Notes under the pieces: model-generated
The model's input: the letters and a program-made list of their open reading frames with translations, nothing else
What the model was told of the DNA's origin: nothing
Database searches by the model: none
In this document: positions 1 to 6,219 of the stretch, in pieces
How the letters are laid out: each line of letters starts with the position of its first letter
Numbering within the stretch: position 1 is the stretch's first letter
Translations under genes and position numbers: made by a program
Source: Verrucomicrobiota bacterium
GTDB taxonomy: Bacteria > Verrucomicrobiota > Verrucomicrobiia > Chthoniobacterales > UBA10450
Direction: 5' to 3'
NCBI GenBank assembly: GCA_003218815.1
Contig: QHON01000051.1
Coordinates: 1-7,684 of the forward strand
DNA: 7,684 nucleotides

Positions 1-664
1 TGTTAAGAGAATAATTATTTTCCAGGCGCTTCCCAGGGTGCGCGGTCAACAGCGTGTAACCGCCGCGATCGACGAAGCCTAGCACGTCGTCCCTGGCAAT
101 CTCCTGGCAGAAACGAATGCAGCGCGAGCAAAGAATGCAGCGCTCATCATCGAGCGTAACGCGCGGGCCGAGCACGACGTTTTTCGGCTTCTTCACTTTA
201 TTTTCTAGAAAACGAGATTCGCTCGTTCCGTACTCGACGCTGAATTCCTGCAACCGGCATTCGCCTGCTTGATCGCAAATCGGGCAATCGAGCGGATGAT
301 TAATGAGAAGGAATTCCATTACGCCGCGCTGGCATTCCTTCACCAGTGGAGAATTTGTGCGTACACCCAGTCCTTCACTAACATCCTGTGCGCAGGAGAT
401 TTGCGGACGCGGCATCCAATTAATCACGGGTTTACCGTCCGGCCCTAATTCCGGCTTGCGATCGGGGCCGAGCTTGGGCATACCCATTTCGATTAAACAC
501 ATCCGGCAATTGCCCGGCGAGCTAAGCTTTTTGTGATAACAATAACGGGGCACATAACTGCCGGCTTGTTCGCATGCTTCGATCAGGCGCGTGCCTTTTG
601 GAAACTGATGCCAGACGCCGTCGATCTGGACGTTAAACATTGGAACTGGAGATTCGTTAGACAT
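1..664 (-). CDS. nuoG: NADH-quinone oxidoreductase subunit G, N-terminal part (runs off left edge)
   Basis: This is the large Fe-S subunit of the complex I peripheral arm, which passes electrons from NuoF/NuoE towards the quinone site. The frame opens at an ATG whose first base is 664 and stays open for 221 codons to the window edge. A plant-type 2Fe-2S domain (residues about 8-105) carries the N1b ligands C42, C53, C56 and C91. The HPLDCPIC segment gives the His-Cys3 cluster N5 (H123, C127, C130, C136). ERCILCSRC gives three N4 ligands (C176, C179, C182). In this family the fourth N4 ligand lies about 45 residues further on, so it would fall outside the window. Between C56 and C91 is a long loop like that of Thermus Nqo3, here with a tandem LGPDRKPE/LGPDGKPV repeat. 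The molybdopterin-like C-terminal domain is not in view. It lies 82 bp after nuoEF on the same strand, and no Shine-Dalgarno is visible before the ATG. Identity is near certain. Confidence 0.96.
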   Translation of the reverse strand, partial: MSNESPVPMFNVQIDGVWHQFPKGTRLIEACEQAGSYVPRYCYHKKLSSPGNCRMCLIEMGMPKLGPDRKPELGPDGKPVINWMPRPQISCAQDVSEGLGVRTNSPLVKECQRGVMEFLLINHPLDCPICDQAGECRLQEFSVEYGTSESRFLENKVKKPKNVVLGPRVTLDDERCILCSRCIRFCQEIARDDVLGFVDRGGYTLLTAHPGKRLENNYSLN

Positions 665-675
665 AAGTGAATCTG

Positions 676-691
676 GAAACCAAGAAACCAG
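676..691. repeat. Two tandem 8-bp units in the nuoEF-nuoG gap
   Basis: The plus strand reads GAAACCAA followed directly by GAAACCAG, two 8-bp copies differing in the last base. They lie between the nuoG start and the TATAAT motif, within the presumed nuoG 5' leader. This is short enough to be chance. It is noted because another short purine-rich tandem repeat occurs in the nuoE-nuoF junction. Confidence 0.4.
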
Positions 692-695
692 GAAA

Positions 696-701
696 ATTAT
701 A
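696..701 (-). promoter_or_regulatory. Perfect -10-like TATAAT upstream of nuoG
   Basis: Read on the minus strand, this hexamer is TATAAT, an exact sigma-70 -10 consensus. A start site about 7 bases downstream would give a nuoG leader of roughly 25 nt. At 17-bp spacing the -35 hexamer would be AGCAGA, which matches TTGACA at only two positions, and there is no TG extension. It is therefore a candidate internal promoter for nuoG on the -10 box alone. AT-rich spacer DNA can produce this by chance. Confidence 0.25.
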
Positions 702-746
702 GATGGATGTGGCTGAGGTCTGCTTTCGGGATTCCAAATTGATTTC

Positions 747-2732
747 CTAAATCGTTCCCGCAGCGCCGGCGCGTTCCCAACCGGGATCATGCGCCATCGC
801 CGTGGTGGAAATTTGTTCCTCTTCGATCAATGCTTCTGGCGTGTATTCCGGCGGAAGCGGCGGCGGCACCGGCTTCGTGGCACGTGCGGCAAATTCCTCC
901 GCGAATTTCGCGACAAAACTTTGCGTCGGCCAGGCGCAGGCTTCGCCGAACGCGCAGATAGTCCGGCCGGCGATATTGTCGCCGATCGTTTTCAATGTCC
1001 GCGGGTCTTCGGTCACGCCGCCACCGCGCAGCATGCGGTCGGTGATTTTTTGCATCCAAAGCGAACCTTCGCGGCACGGTGTGCACTGGCCACAGCTCTC
1101 GTGCGCGTAAAACTCGTTGATGTTGTTGAGCGTCCAAACCATATCGCGCGAGTCATCCAGCACGATGACGCCGCCGGATCCAGCCATTGAACCGGCCGCC
1201 GCGAGCGAATCAAAATCCATCGGGATTTCATCGATCGACATGTCGCGTTCAATTGTGGATCCATCGGGTTGCTTTTGCTTGAGCTTGAACCGTTCGTCCG
1301 CTCGAAGAACTTTAGCAGAACTTCCGCCCGGAATGACCGCCTTTAGTCTTCGCCCGGCTTTCAACCCCCCTGCCATTTCGTAGATCAGCTGACCCATCGT
1401 GACCGCGCCGACTTCAATTTCGAAGTAACCCGATCGCTGCACATCACCGCTTACACAGACAATTCGTGTTCCGGTATTGTTTGGCCGCCCAAGCCGCGCG
1501 TAAGTTGCGCCGCCCATGGCGATGATGTGTTTCACGTGGCAGAGAGTTTCGACGTTGTTCACGATCGTCGGGCACATATACAGACCGAGCACCGCTGGGA
1601 AATACGGCGGTTTGATGCGTGGATAAGCGCGCTTGCCTTCGAGCGATTCGATCAAGCCGGTTTCTTCTCCGCAAATGTAAGCGCCGGCGCCGCGATGGAT
1701 ATAAACCTCAACATCGAACCCAGAGCCGAGAATATCTTTGCCCAGGAAATTGTTTTCCCGCGCTTCCTCAACCGCACGTTCGAGAATCTTCGCTCCTTCG
1801 GGAAATTCGCCTCTAATATAGATATAGGCCGTGCGCGCGTTTAGCGCGAAACACGAGATCAGAATTCCCTCGAGTAGCTGATGAGGGTCTTCATGAATTA
1901 TGTAGCGGTCTTTGAACGTGCCTGGCTCCGATTCATCCGCGTTGCAGATCAAATAGACCGGCTTCTTTTCATCGGGTTTGATAAAACTCCACTTCACTCC
2001 GCACGGAAATCCGGCGCCGCCACGACCGCGGAGACCGGATGTTTTGACTTCGTTGACGATCTGTTCCCGCGACATCGTAACGGCCTTTCGTAACTGTTCG
2101 TAACCGCCGTCGCGCAGGTAAGTGTCGATGTCGATCTTCCAATCGTGGCGTCCGATGTTCTTGAAAATCAATCGATGCTCAAGCGGATGAGGCGATTTCG
2201 GATTTCGGATTTCGGATTTCGGATTCGAGGCAATGTTTGCCACGAATTCCGGCGAAACAGTTTCGTGCAATTTGTCATTCACCATGCAGACCGGCGCGGT
2301 GCCGCAGCTGGCGAGACATTCGACAAATTCAATGCTGTAATTTCCATCAGCGCTTATCGAAATCGGATTATGCATTCCATCGCTCTGGTGCTTGCGCTCA
2401 ATTCCAGTCGCCGCACGGAAATTTTCCATCAACTGGTAGCTCCCGGCCATGGCGCAACTGAGTGTACGGCAAACACGAATATGCGTTTTGCCCGCGCGCT
2501 CCCGGCGGAACATTGGGTAAAACGTGACTAGCTCGAGAATGTTGATCGGCTCTACCCCGAGTTTCGCAGCGATCCATTGCAAGCCCTTGTCGCTAATGAA
2601 TCCGAAGTGTTCTTGCCAAAGATGCAGCAGCGGCATCGCCCCACTTCGTCGCTGATCGGCCGGATAACGGCCGATCGCCTCGTCCATTTTCTGCTCCAAC
2701 TCGGCGGGAACGCGTGTGCTCGTCGAGTCCAC
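747..2732 (-). CDS. nuoEF: Fused NADH-quinone oxidoreductase subunits E and F (NuoEF)
   Basis: This single 661-residue frame joins the two subunits that form the NADH dehydrogenase head of complex I. Residues about 10-165 are NuoE, a thioredoxin-like 2Fe-2S protein with N1a ligands C88, C93, C139 and C143 (Cx4C ... Cx3C). Residues about 184-615 are NuoF. They include the glycine-rich FMN/NADH segment RGRGGAGFP (235-243), NADESEPGTFKDR (264-276) and GAGAYICGEETGL (348-360). An SLBB-like region follows (about 420-470), then N3 4Fe-4S ligands C547, C550, C553 (SCGQCTPC) and C593. The tail after 615 is proline-rich (PVPPPLPPEY). The linker at 169-180 is encoded by a heptamer DNA repeat. The start is GTG, 12 bp after the lipoprotein stop and in the same frame, with no Shine-Dalgarno; a start at M16 would cut into NuoE. 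No ATG lies just before the NuoF part. All expected Fe-S ligands are intact. E and F are separate genes in most bacteria, so the fusion should be confirmed. Confidence 0.95.
   Translation of the reverse strand: MDSTSTRVPAELEQKMDEAIGRYPADQRRSGAMPLLHLWQEHFGFISDKGLQWIAAKLGVEPINILELVTFYPMFRRERAGKTHIRVCRTLSCAMAGSYQLMENFRAATGIERKHQSDGMHNPISISADGNYSIEFVECLASCGTAPVCMVNDKLHETVSPEFVANIASNPKSEIRNPKSPHPLEHRLIFKNIGRHDWKIDIDTYLRDGGYEQLRKAVTMSREQIVNEVKTSGLRGRGGAGFPCGVKWSFIKPDEKKPVYLICNADESEPGTFKDRYIIHEDPHQLLEGILISCFALNARTAYIYIRGEFPEGAKILERAVEEARENNFLGKDILGSGFDVEVYIHRGAGAYICGEETGLIESLEGKRAYPRIKPPYFPAVLGLYMCPTIVNNVETLCHVKHIIAMGGATYARLGRPNNTGTRIVCVSGDVQRSGYFEIEVGAVTMGQLIYEMAGGLKAGRRLKAVIPGGSSAKVLRADERFKLKQKQPDGSTIERDMSIDEIPMDFDSLAAAGSMAGSGGVIVLDDSRDMVWTLNNINEFYAHESCGQCTPCREGSLWMQKITDRMLRGGGVTEDPRTLKTIGDNIAGRTICAFGEACAWPTQSFVAKFAEEFAARATKPVPPPLPPEYTPEALIEEEQISTTAMAHDPGWERAGAAGTI
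2194..2227. repeat. Heptanucleotide tandem repeat (GATTTCG)4 plus a degenerate unit, at the NuoE-NuoF junction
   Basis: Four exact GATTTCG units occupy 2194-2221, followed by GATTCG (2222-2227), a unit missing one T. Read on the minus strand, they encode the NuoEF linker SNPKSEIRNPKS (residues 169-180). Because 7 is not a multiple of 3, the protein repeats every three DNA units (21 bp), giving NPKSEIR then NPKS. The repeat lies exactly between the conserved end of the NuoE fold and the conserved start of NuoF (HPLEHRLIFKNIG). From memory, GAAATCC-type heptamer arrays are frequent in intergenic DNA of soil Verrucomicrobiota and Planctomycetota, which would make this a repeat that landed in, or created, a gene junction. 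Confidence 0.9.
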
Positions 2733-2744
2733 GGAAGAGGCGGA

Positions 2745-3104
2745 TTAATCGGACAACGTGCTGTCCTTTGACTGCACCTTGTCGCCTTTAAAAACGACCG
2801 TCACCGTGTCTTTGCCCTGTCGGTAAACATAAGTCATTTTTTTCATGATAATGAAATCCTGATTGTCGATGGAAGTAGGTGGTCCAAGGATCGATTCCAC
2901 CTGTTTTTTCGACATCCCCTCGGCGACTTCATCGACATTCGCTTTTGTGATTCGCTTGCCACCGCAAGAGACACAGAGCACTAGAACAAGTAAGAGTAAG
3001 AGTTGCGAGAGTCGCTGTAAGATCGACCCGCTTCGCGCCCAAGGCAGCCGATTGAAACAATCAGCTGGGTCGCCCAGCCCCTTCCATTTATGATCTTTGC
3101 GCAT
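2745..3104 (-). CDS. Small BamE/SmpA-OmlA-like lipoprotein inside the nuo cluster
   Basis: A 119-residue protein starting at the ATG at 3104; an in-frame TTG at 3140 would add 12 residues but has no better ribosome site. It has a basic N-terminal stretch of about 34 residues, a strongly hydrophobic run (LLLLLVLVL) and then VSC, a lipobox-like end with C47 as the likely lipidated cysteine. The n-region is long for a lipoprotein signal, so a membrane-anchored form is possible. Residues about 53-119 resemble the SmpA/OmlA/BamE fold: a TKANVDEVAEGMS helix, the VESILGPP turn, then beta strands TYVYRQGKDTVTVVF and GDKV. BamE proteins belong to the outer-membrane protein assembly complex, but the wider fold is found in many small lipoproteins, so BAM membership is not shown. 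It sits between nuoD (52 bp upstream) and nuoEF (12 bp downstream), where no complex I subunit is expected. Its TAA stop is in frame with the nuoEF GTG. Confidence 0.82.
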   Translation of the reverse strand: MRKDHKWKGLGDPADCFNRLPWARSGSILQRLSQLLLLLVLVLCVSCGGKRITKANVDEVAEGMSKKQVESILGPPTSIDNQDFIIMKKMTYVYRQGKDTVTVVFKGDKVQSKDSTLSD

Positions 3105-3156
3105 CGTCTTGTTTCGATCGAAGAAGCTGCCCTGTTTCAAAGGTTCGGCGGCATGT

Positions 3157-4413
3157 TCATCTGTCGCATTCGCCCATCACGAAGTCGAGACTGCCCAGCA
3201 CAGCGGGCACGTCGCTCACCATGCAACCCGGGAGAAGCTCGGGCAGGATGCTGAGATTGACAAACGATGGCGCACGAATTTTCAGCCGGTGCGCCACGCC
3301 GCCACCCTTGCTGTTGATGTAAAAGCCCAGCTCGCCTTTTGGATTTTCTGCCGCGAAATAAATTTCGCCGGGCGGCGCGTCGAGTCCTTCGGTCACAACA
3401 ATGAAATGATGGATCAACTCTTCCATCTTCGTCATGACATGCGATTTCGGAGGCGCCATGTTCTTCCAATCCACGACATTAATCGGCCCGTTCGGCAGTT
3501 TATCGATAACCTGGCCCAAGATCCGCACGCTTTGCCGCATCTCCTCAATACGCACCAAATAACGATCATAACAATCTCCTGCACTGCCGATCACGACATC
3601 GAAATCGTAATTCTCATAATCGAGATATGGATGCTTACGCCGCAAATCATGTTCGATCCCGCTTCCGCGCAGATTTGGACCGGAAAGCGCGTAGGCAATC
3701 GCCCGATCTTTCGGGATGATGCCGATGTCTCTTGTTCGATCGACAAAAATACGATTACGGGTAAGCAATTTATCGCATTCGTCGAGGCTCGGCATAAATC
3801 CGTCGAGAAACTCTTTGAGCTGCGAAATGAAATCTTCTGGGAGATCGCGAATTTGTCCACCGACGCGAGTATAAGAGGTGGTGAAGCGCGCTCCCGTCAA
3901 CAGCTCGAAAAGATCGTAAAGTTTTTCGCGCTCGGTGAAGGTGTAGAGGAAGACCGTCATTGCGCCGAGGTCGAGGGCCATCGCGCCGATACCCAATAAG
4001 TGCGACGAGATACGGGAGGTTTCGCAGCAAATTGTGCGAATCGCTTTGCCACGCGGCGGAATTTCCCAGCCCATCAGCTTTTCCACTGCGAGCGCGTAAG
4101 CGACGTTGTTCGAAAGTGGGGCGAGATAATCGAGTCGGTCGGTATAGGGCACAAATTGGTTGTACTGCATGTTCTCAGCGATTTTTTCGTCGCCGCGATG
4201 CAAAAAGCCAATGTCCGGAGTCGCTTTGGTAATAATTTCGCCATCGAGCTCGAGGACAAGCCGCAAAACTCCATGCGTGGCCGGATGGGACGGTCCCATG
4301 TTCAGCACCATCTTTTCGCCGATATCGTCATTGGGATGGCGCAATTTTGCGTCCGCCGCGACGACTCGCGTTACTGGGTCAGGCGATTCAATCTCACGTG
4401 TGGTGAAGGCCAT
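3157..4413 (-). CDS. nuoD: NADH-quinone oxidoreductase subunit D (49-kDa type)
   Basis: The 418-residue product is the [NiFe]-hydrogenase-like subunit that, with NuoB, forms the quinone-reducing site near terminal cluster N2. It is full length for an unfused NuoD. The N-terminal MGPSHPATHGVLR motif (39-51) carries H43 and H47 in the quinone-site loop. PYTDRLDY (89-96) provides the conserved quinone-site tyrosine, Y90 by alignment from memory with bovine Y108. Further family signatures are IRTICCETSRISSHLLG (125-141) and SYTRVGGQIRDLPEDF (180-195). The C-terminus is the canonical GSLDFVMGECDR. The ATG start at 4413 follows TTACGCCTGTCGATTTT, with no Shine-Dalgarno. It is not a NuoCD fusion, and no nuoC lies upstream: the next gene is divergent fabD. 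It is the first gene of the visible nuo cluster, so transcription of the cluster probably starts in the 240-bp gap. A roughly 900-bp open frame on the opposite strand is a shadow. Confidence 0.97.
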   Translation of the reverse strand: MAFTTREIESPDPVTRVVAADAKLRHPNDDIGEKMVLNMGPSHPATHGVLRLVLELDGEIITKATPDIGFLHRGDEKIAENMQYNQFVPYTDRLDYLAPLSNNVAYALAVEKLMGWEIPPRGKAIRTICCETSRISSHLLGIGAMALDLGAMTVFLYTFTEREKLYDLFELLTGARFTTSYTRVGGQIRDLPEDFISQLKEFLDGFMPSLDECDKLLTRNRIFVDRTRDIGIIPKDRAIAYALSGPNLRGSGIEHDLRRKHPYLDYENYDFDVVIGSAGDCYDRYLVRIEEMRQSVRILGQVIDKLPNGPINVVDWKNMAPPKSHVMTKMEELIHHFIVVTEGLDAPPGEIYFAAENPKGELGFYINSKGGGVAHRLKIRAPSFVNLSILPELLPGCMVSDVPAVLGSLDFVMGECDR

Positions 4414-4653
4414 AAAATCGACAGGCGTAACTACGCTCGCGACAGGGAGTAAGGGCGCAAGCGTAAAGTGATGGTAGGTGCAGGTGCTTGGCGTGCAGGC
4501 GCGGCGACACCTTTGTGGTCGCGAACTTTGAAGAGTAGCGAATCGTTAGGAAAAGTCAGTCTCGGCTGGGCCGCCAAAACGAGCACGCGAGCGGCATGCG
4601 ATCCTTCAGAATCTGCTCGCGGGCCACAATGAGGCGCGTTAACTACTGCGCAT
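4414..4653. other. Divergent gap between nuoD and fabD; presumed promoters not resolved
   Basis: These 240 bp separate the divergent starts of nuoD and fabD, so both promoters should lie here, but I find no convincing -35/-10 pair on either strand. CGACAGG occurs twice (4419-4425 and 4440-4446) and GCGTAA twice (4425-4430 and 4461-4466). A 10-codon frame at 4629-4661 (MRRVNYCAYA) has its stop overlapping the fabD start region, and could be a leader peptide or chance. A minus-strand open frame covers the gap (stop at 4431) but runs on into fabD, has no recognisable domain and looks non-coding. Confidence 0.6.
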
Positions 4654-5589
4654 ATGCCTAAAAAGATCGCACTGCTTTTCGCCGGGCAAGGTGCGCAAAG
4701 CGTTGGAATGGGACGCGATTTGGCGGAGCAATTTTCTGTCGCAGCCGATTTGTTTCGACAAGCGGACGAGATTCTCGGACGCAAGTTAAGCGAGATTGCG
4801 TGGAGCGGACCGATTGAAGAGTTGACGAAGACCTCGAATTGCCAGCCTGCGCTCTACGTTCATGGGCTTGCCTGTTTCGCGGCCTTGCGCGAAGTCGCAG
4901 GTGATTTCCCAATCACAGGAGCAGCGGGCTTATCGCTAGGCGAAATGACGGCGCACGCGGCGGCCGGCGCGTTTAACTTCGCAACGGGATTGAAACTGGT
5001 GCAGCGGCGCGGCGAATTGATGGATGAAGCGTGCGCTGCCACCTCCGGCGCAATGGCGGCGATGATCGGTGCGGATGAAAACACGGTGCGTGCGCTGGCT
5101 GCCGCTGCCGATGTCGATGTCGCTAATATCAACGCGCCCGGTCAGATCGTCATTTCCGGTGAGCGCGCCAAAGTTGAAGCTGCGATCGGGATGGCGAAAG
5201 AGCATGGGGTTCGCCGGGCGACCTTGCTTAATGTCGCGGGGGCGTATCATTCGCGGTTGATGGAGAGCGTCTACCAAAAGCTAGGCGCCACGCTTCGCCA
5301 TATCCCGGTGCTACCGCCGCGTTTTTCTGTGATTAGTAATGTCACCGGCCTGGAAGCGACAACTCCGATTGAAATTCGACGGACGTTGCAAGATCAAGTG
5401 ACGAGTACCGTACGCTGGGTCGATTGCATGGAGCGACTTGCCGATCTTGGCTGTGATTTCTTTATAGAACTCGGACCGGGCGGCGTGCTGGCCGGTTTGT
5501 TGCAACGCACGCGCAAAGGGGTGGATGTAACGAGCGTGAACGACGCGGAATCGATAGGAAAATGCGCCGAGCGGCTTGCCGCTCTATAA
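4654..5589 (+). CDS. fabD: Malonyl-CoA:ACP transacylase
   Basis: FabD moves malonate from malonyl-CoA to acyl carrier protein, supplying extender units for type II fatty-acid synthesis in the cytoplasm. The 311 residues match the family's usual length of about 310. The N-terminus has the GQGAQ oxyanion motif (11-15). The nucleophile is S94 in GLSLGE (92-97), where most family members have GHSLGE. R118 fits the malonate carboxylate-binding arginine, H199 in GAYHSRLM is the catalytic histidine, and Q248 in QVTSTVRW matches the conserved glutamine. GPGGVLAGL (274-282) is the usual C-terminal motif. The ATG at 4654 places GQGAQ at the expected distance; no Shine-Dalgarno lies close by, the nearest GAGG being about 20 nt upstream. 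It stands apart from other fab genes (no plsX, fabH, fabG or acpP in view) and is followed after 121 bp by yqeY. A stand-alone acyltransferase for a polyketide enzyme is possible but unlikely with these neighbours. Confidence 0.95.
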   Translation: MPKKIALLFAGQGAQSVGMGRDLAEQFSVAADLFRQADEILGRKLSEIAWSGPIEELTKTSNCQPALYVHGLACFAALREVAGDFPITGAAGLSLGEMTAHAAAGAFNFATGLKLVQRRGELMDEACAATSGAMAAMIGADENTVRALAAAADVDVANINAPGQIVISGERAKVEAAIGMAKEHGVRRATLLNVAGAYHSRLMESVYQKLGATLRHIPVLPPRFSVISNVTGLEATTPIEIRRTLQDQVTSTVRWVDCMERLADLGCDFFIELGPGGVLAGLLQRTRKGVDVTSVNDAESIGKCAERLAAL

Positions 5590-5710
5590 CCGCTTCACGC
5601 TCAACGTAACGTAATGCTGCGAAATCACGTGCGGAGCATGTGAATCGCTTTCAGTGACTACTCCCATCTCGCAAGATCGACAATCACATTTGGATACGTA
5701 GGTTTCGCAC

Positions 5711-6166
5711 ATGAAAATCCAGGAGCGTATCGACTCCGATCTGAAAGAAAGCATGCGTGCGAAAAACGCGAGCAAGGTTGGGGTTTTGCGAATGCTGAAG
5801 TCCGCGTTAACATACGCGGCGATTGCAAAATCCGGTTCGGAGGCCGAGCTCAGCGACGCAGAGGCCGCACAGGTCATTCGCAAGCAAGCCAAACAACGCC
5901 AGGACTCGATCGAGAGTTTCGAAAAAGGCGGTCGCGCGGAACTCGCGGCGAAGGAAAAGGAAGAACTGTCGATCTTGAATGCATATTTGCCGCAAGCAAT
6001 GAGCGCCGACGAGCTCGCAGCACTTATTCGCGAAACAATTGCCGAAGTCGGTGCGACTTCCAAGGCGCAGATGGGTGCGGTCATGAAAGCGTTACAAACC
6101 AGAGTGGCGGGCCGCGCCGACGGCAAGACCTTGAGCCAGGAAGTGCAAAAGCAGTTGAATAATTGA
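5711..6166 (+). CDS. yqeY: GatB/YqeY domain protein
   Basis: The 151-residue, mostly helical protein matches the YqeY family along its whole length. The N-terminal helical bundle opens with IQERIDSDLKESMRAK and VLRMLKSAL. A middle segment, VIRKQAKQRQDSIESFEKGG, is typical of the family, as are LNAYLPQAMSADEL (90-103) and the C-terminal AGRADGKTLSQEV. YqeY resembles the C-terminal tRNA-recognition domain of GatB, the amidotransferase subunit that corrects mischarged Glu-tRNA(Gln)/Asp-tRNA(Asn). The stand-alone protein's role is not settled, and a tRNA-linked function is inferred only from that similarity. The start is the ATG at 5711, with a weak TAGG about 8 nt upstream. It follows fabD after 121 bp without a visible terminator and precedes ispD by 53 bp, so the three could share a transcript. 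The usual partner rpsU (ribosomal protein S21) is not seen next to it. Confidence 0.92.
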   Translation: MKIQERIDSDLKESMRAKNASKVGVLRMLKSALTYAAIAKSGSEAELSDAEAAQVIRKQAKQRQDSIESFEKGGRAELAAKEKEELSILNAYLPQAMSADELAALIRETIAEVGATSKAQMGAVMKALQTRVAGRADGKTLSQEVQKQLNN

Positions 6167-6219
6167 GAGTGAAATCCTCCGATGTTTCAACTCTGCTAGG
6201 GCTCTAAAGGCCAATCCGA

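Noticed and set aside
303..536. Plus-strand 77-codon frame at the left end
   Set aside because: It is antisense to the Fe-S ligand region of nuoG, which explains the sequence fully.
3050..3062. Small inverted repeat GATTG-AAA-CAATC inside the lipoprotein gene
   Set aside because: A five-bp AT-rich stem inside coding sequence is weak and expected by chance.
3097..3999. A 300-codon open frame on the plus strand opposite nuoD and the lipoprotein gene
   Set aside because: It lies antisense to a highly conserved, complete NuoD, has no domain signature, and its His/Ile-rich composition is what the reverse strand of such a gene gives.
4431..4784. Minus-strand 117-codon frame spanning the nuoD-fabD gap
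   Set aside because: Half of it overlaps fabD antisense, the composition is Ala/Arg/Pro/Ser-rich without motifs, and it does not resemble NuoC, which would be expected there.
5584..6126. Minus-strand 180-codon frame opposite yqeY
   Set aside because: It is a shadow of a well-supported YqeY gene; its Ser/Ala/Cys-rich translation shows no family motif.
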